Below are positions 1 through 7,806 of a stretch of DNA of 64,000 bases, piece by piece. The stretch is from Rhodococcus sp. 1163 (GTDB lineage: Bacteria > Actinomycetota > Actinomycetes > Mycobacteriales > Mycobacteriaceae). Each line of letters starts with the position of its first letter. The stretch's first letter is position 1. The position numbers were made by a program, and so were the translations under genes. The notes under the pieces are model-generated. The model had not been told where the DNA came from, ran no database searches, and saw only the letters and a list, made by a program, of their open reading frames with translations. Location of the stretch: contig NZ_MKKX01000020.1 of NCBI RefSeq assembly GCF_002091985.1, positions 265,546 through 329,545 of the forward strand, read 5' to 3'.

Positions 1-2
1 CG

Positions 3-59
3 TGGATCCCCCAGCCCCCGGTCGAGGGCGAGCCCGAGTACCAGCCCCGCGGCACGTGA
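3..59 (+). CDS. 3' end of an unidentified gene (partial)
   Basis: An open frame enters from the left edge and stops with TGA at 57-59. Its last residues read WIPQPPVEGEPEYQPRGT, a plausible Pro/Glu-rich C-terminus of a gene that begins outside the window. Only 18 codons are visible, so no function can be given and the frame may be a chance opening. From here to 245 I see no other gene. Confidence 0.3.
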   Translation, partial: WIPQPPVEGEPEYQPRGT

Positions 60-244
60 TCGTGGGTCCCTCGCGCCATCCTTCACGACTCGACAGTTCA
101 TGGTTCGACGGTAGCGAGCCGGAAGCCGAGCCGGTGCAGTGGGCGGGCACACCGCGTGCCATTGCCGGAGTCTTACTTGGAGAACCGTCGACGTCGGAAG
201 CATCCAACCGCTCGCCCAGCGTGTGCTCCCTTAGAATCGACCGT

Positions 245-835
245 ATGACTGCCGAAGGCACGACCCCCACCACCACGACGACCGGCATGCCTAGCTGGGC
301 CAAGAAGAGCATCGTCATAGGCGTAGGCGTGCTGGCGTTGGTGATCGCGTACTTCATCCTCGCAGCGTTCCTGCCGAGATGGTGGAGCATCCGCGTCGGA
401 AATCTTTCCGATCAGGCGTTCAGCAAAGGTATTTTCTGGGGCTTGACGTTCGGCACTCTCTGCACATTGGTGCCATTGCTGTTGTTCACGGTGGCATGGG
501 CCGTCCGCAAACGCCGGGGCGGCAAAGTCATCGCCATCATTGCCCTCGTGCTGGCCGTCGCGACTGCTGTTCCGAACCTGCTGACGCTCTCGATCGTTCT
601 CGGCGGCAACAATGCTTCCCACGCGGGTGAAAGAACTCTCGACACCGAAGCTCCCGGATTTCGGGGTGCCAGCCTGGTCGGCGCAGTCATCGCGATCGTG
701 CTGTTCGCGCTCTTGACGTTCGTGGTCGTCCGGGGTCAGCGTCGTAGAGCGCAGAAGCGTCTGAACGCAGCAACGGCAAACCCGGCGGCATCCGGCCCAA
801 CTCAGGGAACGACAGGGGCCTTGCCGCCGTCGTAA
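245..835 (+). CDS. Small integral membrane protein (permease-like, unknown function)
   Basis: This is a 196-residue protein with a Thr-rich N-terminus (MTAEGTTPTTTTTG) followed by four hydrophobic segments, at about residues 20-42, 62-84, 93-117 and 140-160. The tail is basic and then Ala/Gly/Pro-rich. I chose the ATG at 245 because the upstream part of the open frame is Pro/Arg-rich and lacks coding character. No catalytic motif is visible. It resembles the small actinobacterial proteins loosely named permease. Its 3' end overlaps the convergent gene at 802-1050 by 34 bp, so the two transcripts run into each other. Confidence 0.6.
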   Translation: MTAEGTTPTTTTTGMPSWAKKSIVIGVGVLALVIAYFILAAFLPRWWSIRVGNLSDQAFSKGIFWGLTFGTLCTLVPLLLFTVAWAVRKRRGGKVIAIIALVLAVATAVPNLLTLSIVLGGNNASHAGERTLDTEAPGFRGASLVGAVIAIVLFALLTFVVVRGQRRRAQKRLNAATANPAASGPTQGTTGALPPS

Positions 836-1050
836 GGCTCGATCGTCACCAGCGCCTCTGGTTCGAACGTCAAGGTCACCGGTTCACCACCGTCGGAGAC
901 AGTCACGACGACCGACAAGCCTTCCTGACCGACCGACTCGATGCGCCCTCGCGAATCCCCCGCTTCATCCACGAGCGAATAGTCGCCTACCTGGACGAGC
1001 AGCTCTTCTGCCGCGACGGTACGACGGCCACCGAAATCTTCCACAGTCAT
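802..1050 (-). CDS. Conserved-looking small protein, unknown function
   Basis: It encodes 82 residues starting MTVEDFGGRRTVAAEELLVQ. The protein is acidic and beta-rich, with alternating hydrophobic residues (VGDYSLVDEAG, RIESVGQEGLSVVVTVSD), which suggests a small beta-barrel. There are no membrane segments and no recognised motif. The next minus-strand gene (1082-1513) ends 31 bp upstream, so they probably form a two-gene operon. The C-terminus overlaps the end of the convergent membrane-protein gene. Confidence 0.5.
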   Translation of the reverse strand: MTVEDFGGRRTVAAEELLVQVGDYSLVDEAGDSRGRIESVGQEGLSVVVTVSDGGEPVTLTFEPEALVTIEPYDGGKAPVVP

Positions 1051-1081
1051 TCCCTCACCGTAGGCGAGGAATCGCCGTGCG

Positions 1082-1513
1082 TCATTCGTGCCCGTCGGGC
1101 GGATCGGTCACCAGCACATCATCTGCCGGAATGACAATGGGGAGTTCGACGCGGCGCTCTTCCCAGCTCGGATATCCCGGACGGATCCACACGCGAGTGT
1201 CATCCAGCTGGACCAGCACCATCCGGCGCCACCGCCAGGACGGTTCGGGGCTGCGCAGGTCGGTCTCACGTGAAATAGGTATCGGCGCAAACGCCCAACA
1301 GGGCACCGACAGTGACGAGAGCCCCGCCGTGACGAGGACTTCGGCAGCATCGAGCACATGCAGTCCGGTCGCGACGAGATGACCGACCGGATTGACAGCA
1401 TCGACGCAGTATTCGTCGTAGTTCTCCGACAACGTCCATCCCACGAGCTCGCCGTCCGACGGACGTGTCACCGGGAGCCTGCTGCGCCACCGACCGATAT
1501 CCACCCGCACCAC
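1082..1513 (-). CDS. Hypothetical protein, unknown function
   Basis: It has about 143 residues if translation starts at the GTG at 1513; GTGs at 1510 and 1504 are alternatives. The frame stays open to an ATG at 1666, but that stretch would overlap the start of the divergent dehydrogenase gene and reads as Arg/Cys-rich noise. The body contains GELVGWTLSENYDEYCVDAVNP and several Trp residues (PSWRWRRMVLVQLDD, YPSWEERRVELP). I recognise no domain. It is probably cotranscribed with 802-1050. Confidence 0.45.
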   Translation of the reverse strand: MVRVDIGRWRSRLPVTRPSDGELVGWTLSENYDEYCVDAVNPVGHLVATGLHVLDAAEVLVTAGLSSLSVPCWAFAPIPISRETDLRSPEPSWRWRRMVLVQLDDTRVWIRPGYPSWEERRVELPIVIPADDVLVTDPPDGHE

Positions 1514-1654
1514 TGTACGGTTCCGGATCCTGCACCTCACTGCACGATCCCGCACCTCACTGCACAATCCGGGGCCGAAACGGCGGGATCGCGTCGAAAG
1601 CGGACAGTAGTGTGCAGTCAGTTGCGCTCTTGTGCCGATAAGAGGAGTCGAACC

Positions 1655-2812
1655 ATGGTTGCCCACATCTCGTTTCCGAGATTTCTGAAGCTCGGCCCAG
1701 GCGCCGTCGAGGAACTCGGGTCGGTTCTAGTGGACCTGAATGTCGAACGCCCGCTACTCGTCACCGATGCATTCATGGTCGGCAACGGTTCTGCCGAGCG
1801 ACTGATTGGCATCATCGAGGCAGCAGGCAAGAAGGTGGCACTCTTCTCCGACACGGTCCCCGACCCCACGACCGACTCGTTGCAGGCCGGCGTCGACGCG
1901 GTGAAGGCACACGATGCCGACGTCGTCATCGGGTTCGGTGGCGGCAGTCCGATGGACACAGCCAAAGCGCTGGCGGTGCTGGCCGGGCAGGGCGGTGCGA
2001 TGCGCGAGTACAAGGCGCCGCGCAGCTACGCAGGTCCAGCACTTCCCATCATCGCCATCCCCACTACCGCGGGAAGCGGTTCGGAAGCAACGCAATTCAC
2101 CATTATCACCGATCTAGCAACCGACGAAAAGATGCTGTGTCCGGGATTGTCGTTTCTGCCGATCGCGTCGATCGTGGACTCGGAACTCACGATGTCGATG
2201 CCTGCCCGCCTCACAGCGGATACGGGTATCGATGCCTTGACGCATGCCATCGAGGCCTATGTCAGCAAGAAGGCGAACCCGATCTCCGACGGACTCGCAC
2301 TGTCCGCGATGAAGTCGATCGGTCTGTTCCTGTTGAGGGCTTATCGTGACGGGTCCGACCGCGAGGCCCGAGATGCGATGATGCACGCGTCGACACAGGC
2401 AGGTATGGCATTCTCGAATGCGAGCGTCTGCCTGGTGCACGGCATGAGCAGGCCTATCGGTGCACATTTCCATGTGGCGCACGGGCTTTCCAACGCGATG
2501 CTTCTGCCTGCTGTCACCAAGTTCTCCATCCCTGGCGCGCGTGATCGATACGCCGATTGTGCACGCCAGCTCGGTGCCGCAGAACGTTCCGACTCCGACG
2601 AGGTTGCCTCGTCGAAGCTCATCGAGTTCATCGTTACCCTCTGCGCCGCCGTCGAGGTACCCGCACCCAGCACCTACGGAATCGACAAGGCACGCTGGGA
2701 GGAACTCATCCCGCTCATGGCGGAGCAGGCACTGGCGTCGGGCTCCCCGTCGAACAATCCGGTGGTGCCGACGGCCGACAATATCGCCGAGCTGTACCGC
2801 AACGCGTACTGA
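1655..2812 (+). CDS. Iron-containing (group III) alcohol dehydrogenase
   Basis: This is a 385-residue cytosolic NAD(P)-dependent dehydrogenase of the Fe-ADH family, which oxidises alcohols or diols or reduces aldehydes. The dinucleotide-binding signature GGGSPMDTAK lies near residues 94-103. The metal-binding region includes DALTHAIEAYVS and two His-rich stretches, HGMSRPIGAHFHVAHG and HGLSNAMLLP. The length is typical for the family. The ATG at 1655 follows the ribosome site AAGAGGAG and begins MVAHISFPRFLKLGPG, as relatives do; the open frame extends 297 bp upstream without coding character. It is monocistronic or coupled to the FAD enzyme downstream. The substrate cannot be read from sequence. 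Confidence 0.85.
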   Translation: MVAHISFPRFLKLGPGAVEELGSVLVDLNVERPLLVTDAFMVGNGSAERLIGIIEAAGKKVALFSDTVPDPTTDSLQAGVDAVKAHDADVVIGFGGGSPMDTAKALAVLAGQGGAMREYKAPRSYAGPALPIIAIPTTAGSGSEATQFTIITDLATDEKMLCPGLSFLPIASIVDSELTMSMPARLTADTGIDALTHAIEAYVSKKANPISDGLALSAMKSIGLFLLRAYRDGSDREARDAMMHASTQAGMAFSNASVCLVHGMSRPIGAHFHVAHGLSNAMLLPAVTKFSIPGARDRYADCARQLGAAERSDSDEVASSKLIEFIVTLCAAVEVPAPSTYGIDKARWEELIPLMAEQALASGSPSNNPVVPTADNIAELYRNAY

Positions 2813-2918
2813 AGTCCGGACCTGAAAGAGGTTGGCGTCGAGGAAAGCTCACGCCCTGCCTCATGACGAAAGAACGCACACGCGTCGAGGTGTCGTGTTC
2901 GACGCCTACGCTGAGGGC

Positions 2919-3839
2919 GTGAGCCCTTCATCGGACGTTGTCACCATAGTCGGAGCCGGCATGGCAGGCGCTGCGTGTGCCGCAGTTCTTCGTGCCGCCG
3001 AGGTGCCGTTTCGTCTCGTCGAGCGTGGTCGCGCTGTCGGTGGACGAATGGCGTCCCCGCTACTGCACGGCCGTCGGGTCGATGCCGGAGCGGGTTACTT
3101 CACGGTTCGTGACCCGGAGTTCGCCGACGTCGTAGATCGGTGGCACAGTGCCGGTTCGGCCCGACCGTGGACCGACACGTTCGGAGTGCTCGTCCCCGGC
3201 GAAGCCCCCGGCACCAGCGCCGGACCCACACGGTGGGCGACACCGGACGGTCTCCGGTCCCTGGTCCGTGCACTTCTCGACGAAATCGAGGTGGACCACG
3301 AAGACATCACCGAACTTCCCGCGGGCGACGTCGTGCTCGCGATGCCCGATCCGCAGGCCGGGCGGCTCACTCCTGTTCCCGACGCCGTCGACTACGACCC
3401 CGTTATCGCGATCGTCCTCGGTTTCGATTCGTTGACATTGCCTTTTCGAGACGCGGCGTTCGTCAACGAACATCCTGACATCCAATTCGTCGCCGATGAC
3501 GGTGCTCGACGCGGCGACGGTGCCCCGGTGCTCGTTGCCCACACGACGCCCGAGTGCGCGCGAGCGCATCTGCAGAACCCCGACAGTGCCGTCGAACCGG
3601 TAGTGAAGGCCCTACGGGATGTGCTGAACACTCCTGCGCCGATATGGACTCACGTACATCGGTGGTCCTTCGGCAAACCTGCCGGCCGCCATGCGAGCAC
3701 CTTTTCCATCACCGAATCCGGCTGCCGCACAATCGGTTTCGCGGGTGATCAATGGAGTCCATCCGGCCCGCCTCGCGTCGAGAGTGCGTGGAGGTCTGGA
3801 ACAGATCTGGGCAGAGCATTGGCCGCGTTACGCGTATGA
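2919..3839 (+). CDS. NAD(P)/FAD-dependent oxidoreductase (renalase/amine-oxidase-like)
   Basis: The protein has about 306 residues. It opens with a Rossmann FAD-binding motif, VTIVGAGMAGAACAAVLR, followed by LVERGRAVGGRMAS and DAGAGYFTVRD, the arrangement of renalase-like flavin amine oxidases. The C-terminal FAD-contact segment GFAGDQWSPSGPPRVESAWRSG is present. I prefer the GTG at 2919, 12 codons ahead of the glycine motif; a GTG at 2895 is an alternative. It lies 106 bp after the alcohol dehydrogenase on the same strand. Substrate unknown. Confidence 0.75.
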   Translation: MSPSSDVVTIVGAGMAGAACAAVLRAAEVPFRLVERGRAVGGRMASPLLHGRRVDAGAGYFTVRDPEFADVVDRWHSAGSARPWTDTFGVLVPGEAPGTSAGPTRWATPDGLRSLVRALLDEIEVDHEDITELPAGDVVLAMPDPQAGRLTPVPDAVDYDPVIAIVLGFDSLTLPFRDAAFVNEHPDIQFVADDGARRGDGAPVLVAHTTPECARAHLQNPDSAVEPVVKALRDVLNTPAPIWTHVHRWSFGKPAGRHASTFSITESGCRTIGFAGDQWSPSGPPRVESAWRSGTDLGRALAALRV

Positions 3840-3855
3840 AGCACGCCCGATCATT

Positions 3856-3891
3856 ACTAATTGCTTAGTGTACGAACTATTCGCGTACACT
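3856..3891. promoter_or_regulatory. Two adjacent inverted repeats ahead of the OhrR-like gene
   Basis: Two palindromes sit just upstream of the ATG at 3899. The first is ACTAA-N4-TTAGT at 3856-3869. The second is AGTGTACG-N9-CGTACACT, with arms at 3867-3874 and 3884-3891. They overlap by three bases. MarR-type regulators usually bind such elements in their own promoters, so this is probably the autoregulatory operator. Confidence 0.55.
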
Positions 3892-3898
3892 CGAACTC

Positions 3899-4354
3899 AT
3901 GCCTGTCACCGAAGACGATCCCCTCGCACTCGACCGCCAAGTGTGTTTCGCGTTGGCCGTGGCAAACCGCGCGGTGCTGTCGGTGTATCGCCCACTTCTC
4001 GAACCGATGGGTCTCACTCATCCGCAGTACCTGGTGATGCTTGCTCTCTGGGGTGAGTCACCGATGTCCGTGAAATCGATCGGCGCCGCACTGTCGCTCG
4101 ATTCACCCACGCTCTCGCCACTGCTCAAAAGACTCGAGGCTAACGGCCTCATCTCCAGAACCCGCAGCAGCAGCGATGAGCGCCAACTAGAGATCCGCCT
4201 TACCGAATCCGGTCTCGCCCTGCGAGATGAAGCGGTCGCGATTCCACCCGCCGTAGTGGCGAAGCTGGGGGTCGACATCGCGGAACTGGAAGAACTTCAC
4301 CGAGTGCTCGGACGAATCAACCGGGCTGCCATCACAGCAGGAGCATTGTCGTGA
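3899..4354 (+). CDS. MarR-family regulator, OhrR type
   Basis: This 151-residue winged-helix protein resembles OhrR peroxide sensors. The N-terminus has the OhrR pattern LDRQVCFALAVANRAV...YRPLLEPMGLTHPQYLVML. Cys16 sits where the peroxide-sensing cysteine of OhrR lies, and the DNA-binding wing region includes LLKRLEANGLISRTRSSSDERQLEIRLT. In the family, oxidation of this Cys by organic hydroperoxide releases DNA. No ohr peroxidase gene is adjacent; the next gene overlaps by 4 bp and encodes a DUF5313 membrane protein. The target may be that operon or a distant ohr. Confidence 0.8.
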   Translation: MPVTEDDPLALDRQVCFALAVANRAVLSVYRPLLEPMGLTHPQYLVMLALWGESPMSVKSIGAALSLDSPTLSPLLKRLEANGLISRTRSSSDERQLEIRLTESGLALRDEAVAIPPAVVAKLGVDIAELEELHRVLGRINRAAITAGALS

Positions 4355-4770
4355 CATCACCGGTTTTTCGAAGCAACGAGAATCGACCGGCCGCCACCAA
4401 GCCGAATTTCGTGCAGTGGCTCGGCTACGTCGCGGGAAAGCGTCTGCCTCCGTCGATGCAGGACTGGGTGAGGAACGACCTAGTCGGTAAAGGCGCAGTG
4501 TCGCGCCACCTCTTTCGTTCGATGATTCCGTTCCTACCGATTTTCGTTGGATTCCTCGTGCTGTTTCCTGGCGCACTGTGGCTCCGCGGGTCCATGGTGT
4601 TGCTTTCCGTTCTGCTCGCAATGTTCTACACAGTTGCGTTCATGGAACTCAACCGCGGCAGAAGACTCCAGGTGCACGGCCTACCTGCGGATCTGCAGAG
4701 TGATCGCAAGCGAGCTGCCCTCGACGACGAACGGGCGCGTTACGAGAAGTTGCACCTTCGAGATCGTTGA
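4351..4770 (+). CDS. DUF5313-like membrane protein
   Basis: It encodes 139 residues and begins at a GTG that overlaps the stop of the OhrR-like gene (GTGA), so the two are translationally coupled. The pattern NFVQWLGYVAGKRLPPSMQDWVRNDL, two hydrophobic helices at about residues 58-76 and 80-96, and a charged tail (LQSDRKRAALDDERARYEKLH) match the DUF5313 family of actinobacteria. Function is unknown. The coupling suggests it belongs to the peroxide-responsive unit. Confidence 0.65.
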   Translation: MTSPVFRSNENRPAATKPNFVQWLGYVAGKRLPPSMQDWVRNDLVGKGAVSRHLFRSMIPFLPIFVGFLVLFPGALWLRGSMVLLSVLLAMFYTVAFMELNRGRRLQVHGLPADLQSDRKRAALDDERARYEKLHLRDR

Positions 4771-4788
4771 AGACAATCAGCCGAACCC

Positions 4789-5463
4789 TCAGTCGGCGAA
4801 CACGATCCGTGTCGAGACCGCAACCAGTGCGCGCAGAAGACTCTTCGATGGGTGCTTACTCAGCGGACCGTCGTCCATGCGCAATGTGTGCACCGTCATC
4901 AGTAGTTCGATGAGCGATCTCGTCGACAACGAGTGCGATGCATGCTCGATCGCTGCAGCGCGTTTGCTGGCGGGTACCGGACTCGGCGACAGGTACTCGA
5001 AGGCCTGCTGAACATGCTGGTCCTCGAACTCTCGCCGGACAGCTGCCGCCCCCGACGTCGCGCCCGGCATCTGACAATGCACCAACCGCGACTCGTTCGG
5101 ATGAGCCTCCACCCAGTGCCACACTGCGACGATCATCGCTTCGAGTGACGGGTCAGAGTTGGGATCCTCCTCTGCCCGAACACCTGCCACAACTTCGTCG
5201 ACCATGTCCAGCACCCGACGCATCGCCAGTTCGAACAATTCGTCTTTGCCCGCGAAGTGGTAGTACACGGCCGAGGGCACTACTTCCGCCTCGTCGGCAA
5301 CATCCTGAACACTGGCGTCCGCAAAACTCTTCGCAGCGAAGACGCGAATGGCAGCGTCGACGATATCTTCTCTGCGAGATGGCCGGTGCGGTGACTTCTT
5401 CTCCACCTGTTGCTTCGCCCCCTGCTCGATCAACGCTCCCCTTACCCCCGTAAGTCGAAGCAC
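4789..5463 (-). CDS. TetR-family transcriptional regulator
   Basis: This is a 224-residue regulator with a canonical N-terminal helix-turn-helix, REDIVDAAIRVFAAKSFADASVQDVADEAEVVPSAVYYHFAGKDELFELAM. The C-terminal ligand domain is unassigned. It is divergent from a second TetR gene with 33 bp between the ATGs. The palindrome CTTAC-N4-GTAAG (5441-5454) lies inside the first codons if the ATG at 5463 is used. That makes the TTG at 5430, preceded by AAGGGGAG, or the GTG at 5406 attractive alternatives. Ligand unknown. Confidence 0.8.
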   Translation of the reverse strand: MLRLTGVRGALIEQGAKQQVEKKSPHRPSRREDIVDAAIRVFAAKSFADASVQDVADEAEVVPSAVYYHFAGKDELFELAMRRVLDMVDEVVAGVRAEEDPNSDPSLEAMIVAVWHWVEAHPNESRLVHCQMPGATSGAAAVRREFEDQHVQQAFEYLSPSPVPASKRAAAIEHASHSLSTRSLIELLMTVHTLRMDDGPLSKHPSKSLLRALVAVSTRIVFAD

Positions 5464-5496
5464 TAGTCTTGCATGACCCGAGTCCCAGGAGAGTGA

Positions 5497-6108
5497 ATGT
5501 CAGCAACAGTGAGGCGTCCTGCGCATCGTCCTTCCCGTCGTGGAGTCATCGTCGAGGCGGCGTTCGAACTCTTCGCATCGGGTCCGGTCGACGACGTGAC
5601 CGTTGTCGACATCGCGACTGCCGCCGATATGACCTCGGCGGCGATCTACTACCACTACCCCTCCCGTGAGGAGATCCTGCTCGAAGGGCTTCGCGAATTT
5701 TCCACCGGCTACATCGCCGAAATCGAACGTATCGCTACCAAGGAAGTCTTACCGGCGGCCAGTATGGGAGCCTTCGTCGAACCGTTCATGACGTGGCTGG
5801 AGCAAAATCGAACGCGCGCTCTTGTCTACTTCGTACAGTCCAGGGGCGCGAGTCAGCAGGTGGAGGCGATCCGACGCGACAACAGCGGCTCGCTGATTCC
5901 GATCTTCGCGCGGGCGGCCAAGAAAACACGCGAGAAGCTACCGGCAGCGGAAGCAAGCATCATTGCCCTCGGGCTGATCGCACAGATCGAAACGTTCGCA
6001 TCGGCATTCTTGTCCCGAGATGCTTCGTACTCGACCCTCGGCCGGCGCGCATTCATTCGATCCGGCGCAGAACTGGCAGATCACATCGCAGGTACGACGG
6101 CGGTTTGA
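5497..6108 (+). CDS. TetR-family transcriptional regulator
   Basis: It encodes 203 residues, with a good ribosome site AGGAGAG before the ATG. The N-terminal HTH reads RRGVIVEAAFELFASGPVDDVTVVDIATAADMTSAAIYYHYPSREEIL (positions 15-62). The C-terminal half is helical with no diagnostic motif. It lies divergently beside another TetR gene, and the two share an N-terminal PHRPSRR/AHRPSRR segment, suggesting an old duplication. The satellite-like element is inserted 35 bp after its stop. Confidence 0.8.
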   Translation: MSATVRRPAHRPSRRGVIVEAAFELFASGPVDDVTVVDIATAADMTSAAIYYHYPSREEILLEGLREFSTGYIAEIERIATKEVLPAASMGAFVEPFMTWLEQNRTRALVYFVQSRGASQQVEAIRRDNSGSLIPIFARAAKKTREKLPAAEASIIALGLIAQIETFASAFLSRDASYSTLGRRAFIRSGAELADHIAGTTAV

Positions 6109-6143
6109 TACCCGGGGCCTGTTCGTCGGCACAAGACGAGTAG

Positions 6144-6189
6144 GTGGTGGGCGCAGAGGGGTTCGAACCCCCGACCGCTGGTGTGTAAA
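6144..6189. repeat. attL-side 46-bp direct repeat (displaced tRNA-Val 3' end)
   Basis: These 46 bases are identical to 14023-14068. They contain the anticodon-loop-to-CCA half of tRNA-Val on the minus strand, but the bases after 6189 cannot form the rest of the tRNA. This is therefore the original chromosomal 3' end displaced by integration, and the far boundary of the element. Confidence 0.85.
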
Positions 6190-6551
6190 TTACCGGTTCC
6201 TGCGGAAATGCGGTTTTGACGACTTCCGGGGACTTCCGCTCACTTCCACTCTTTATCCCTATTGACCAGCGCAAACAGGCGTTTCCATCCGATCGCTTCA
6301 TTCCCTCTATTTTCAGTTCTGCGGACCAGTTGCGGACTGGCTGCGGACTGGCTGCGGACTGGAGATCCCGCTCACCGGTGACAGTCACCGAACGCTGAGC
6401 AACTCGAAACATGTTTTCGCCGTGGATTGCTCGAAGCGACTGTGTTTCGACCCGATCGCGATAATCGGCGGTCTCGGGCGTCGACGGAACAGGTAACCGC
6501 CGCGCGGCCCGTCGTTCAATGCGCTCGGTTCGTTCATGCCGCTGTGTTCGT
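6190..6551. other. Gene-free left end of the element
   Basis: I see no convincing gene here. The region holds ACTTCC-type short direct repeats just inside the att repeat (about 6218-6248) and the phased TGCGGACTGG repeats at 6320-6362. It would become one arm of attP when the element circularises. A minus-strand open frame that reads across the att repeat is a chance frame. Confidence 0.6.
6320..6362. repeat. Phased TGCGGACTGG repeats (probable integrase arm sites)
   Basis: Four copies of TGCGGACTGG (the first is TGCGGACCAG) start at 6320, 6331, 6342 and 6353, exactly 11 bp apart, so they lie on one face of the helix. The same motif, including the paired ACCAGTTGCGG junction, recurs at 13947-13984 near the other end. 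Repeats flanking the core att site on both sides are typical arm-type binding sites of tyrosine integrases. Confidence 0.7.
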
Positions 6552-7055
6552 TCACGACGCGAGACCCATCAATCCGCGGATACGGCTCAGAGACTCGTCG
6601 GCCTGCTGGCGGTGTTCGGCGCGCTCACGTTGTTCTGCTGCGTCCCGCTCTCTGCGCTCCCGCTCGGCCTCGGCGTCCCGCTGTGCGTCCTGGGCTTGCT
6701 GCCGACGCTCGGCCCGTCGCTGCGGTGTCGAGTCCGGTTCGGCGAACTGCCACCCCGACTCGAAGTGAACCAAGGCCGTAAATCTCGGCATCCTCGACCG
6801 TCCGTGAACCTCGCGTTGCCGCTTGTAACTCTCAGGCTCGATCAACTCGGCCGGTACCGCTCCGCTCGGAAACTGCGCACGCCAGCATTCCAAGCGGACA
6901 CACACGACACACTCGAACCCGGTCGGTGTCTGGCCTGAGCGCGCGGCGTCGGCGCCGGTATGGCGAACGCTGGTGGTCCTCGGTTCGAGGTGGTGGCCGG
7001 CGCGGCAGGTGGCCGGTACCACCAGCGTTGGGTTTGGGGTCGACGTAGGGATCAC
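6552..7055 (-). CDS. Element protein with Cys/His cluster and charged coiled tail, unknown
   Basis: It has about 167 residues if translation starts at the GTG at 7055, whose GTGA overlaps the stop of the preceding gene. The N-terminal half contains CRAGHH and CVVCVRLEC, a possible zinc-binding cluster. The C-terminal half is a long Arg/Glu/Gln-rich helix (about residues 105-155), likely a coiled coil. It is the last gene of the four-gene operon before the attL-side repeat. I do not recognise the family. Confidence 0.55.
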   Translation of the reverse strand: MIPTSTPNPTLVVPATCRAGHHLEPRTTSVRHTGADAARSGQTPTGFECVVCVRLECWRAQFPSGAVPAELIEPESYKRQREVHGRSRMPRFTALVHFESGWQFAEPDSTPQRRAERRQQAQDAQRDAEAERERRERDAAEQRERAEHRQQADESLSRIRGLMGLAS

Positions 7056-7363
7056 AGCGACTCTTCCCACCGTGCGAGATCGGTCGAAGTCCAGCCGCGG
7101 ATCGGTCTACCGGCCGACGTCGTGAGGTCTCGGTCCTCGAGCCACTGCGTGTATGCCCGACGTTGCCGCTCTGCTGCGTGCATCTCTCGAGCTCGGTCCG
7201 ACTCGACTCCTGCGTCGACCGCCTCGCGGATCTGCCCGGTCGAGGTCTCGTCGAGGAACTTTTGCCAACGGCTCGGCCGAAACCGCTTGGGCACGTCGGC
7301 CAACGTGAGCGGTCCCGACTGCGCGTTCGTTCCGCTGTCTCGAGAAGTTGCTAGGCGAGCCAC
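7052..7363 (-). CDS. Element protein, small and helical, unknown
   Basis: It encodes 103 residues starting at a GTG that shares one base with the stop of the terminase-like gene (TAGTG). The sequence is charged and helical, with RFRPSRWQKFLDETSTGQIREAVDAG and a Trp-containing end (RGWTSTDLARWEESL). No motif is recognised. It is coupled on both sides by 1-4 bp overlaps, so it is probably made together with the small terminase. Confidence 0.55.
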   Translation of the reverse strand: MARLATSRDSGTNAQSGPLTLADVPKRFRPSRWQKFLDETSTGQIREAVDAGVESDRAREMHAAERQRRAYTQWLEDRDLTTSAGRPIRGWTSTDLARWEESL

Positions 7364-7806
7364 TAGGCCCCCCTACCGGCTCGCGGCCGTGCGGTACGAC
7401 CGACTCCACGTCTCGCGTTGGTTTTTGCGTCGCGAGCCTGATTGGGTGAGCCGTTTCCGGTGTAAACCCCGCGTACCCCGGTCTGTCCACCGACTGTTCC
7501 CGCTGTGCCTGCCGTTGCCGACAGGATCCGCGCGTCGATCACAGAGGCCAACCGAGCGCGGGTGACTCGAAGTTGCCGAACCGCTGCCAATGCTGGGTGC
7601 ACCTTGATCGTTCCGCTCTGTGTCGTGATCGTTCGGCCGTCGGTTCTGAGGGCACGGTCCAATGCCGCTATGTCGTCCGTGCTGGCCTGCAGGTCTGCCA
7701 CTATCGCGAGATCGTCAGCCTCGAGCACAATCCCGGCCGTTTCCGCTTTCGCGGTATAGAACTCGAGCACGGTCTCGGTGTCGGCGGTCTGGCGCTTGCC
7801 GGTCAT
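7363..7806 (-). CDS. P27-family phage terminase small subunit-like protein
   Basis: This is a 147-residue protein whose central part follows the P27 small-terminase pattern: an acidic DDLAIVADLQASTDDI helix, then LRTDGRTITTQSGTIKVHP, then ALAAVRQLRVTRARLASVIDARI. In phages the small subunit recognises the pac/cos site and directs the large subunit to package DNA. No large terminase is present in the element, so it could only work by redirecting a helper phage's packaging machine. The C-terminal 50 residues are Gly/Arg-rich and disordered. The ATG overlaps the previous stop (ATGA). The family call is by eye. Confidence 0.6.
   Translation of the reverse strand: MTGKRQTADTETVLEFYTAKAETAGIVLEADDLAIVADLQASTDDIAALDRALRTDGRTITTQSGTIKVHPALAAVRQLRVTRARLASVIDARILSATAGTAGTVGGQTGVRGVYTGNGSPNQARDAKTNARRGVGRTARPRAGRGA

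Noticed and set aside
6053..6412. Minus-strand open frame across the attL-side repeat
   Set aside because: It reads through tRNA-derived sequence and phased arm repeats, has Ser/Pro-rich low-complexity composition and no start signal. It is a chance frame common at tRNA-borne att sites.
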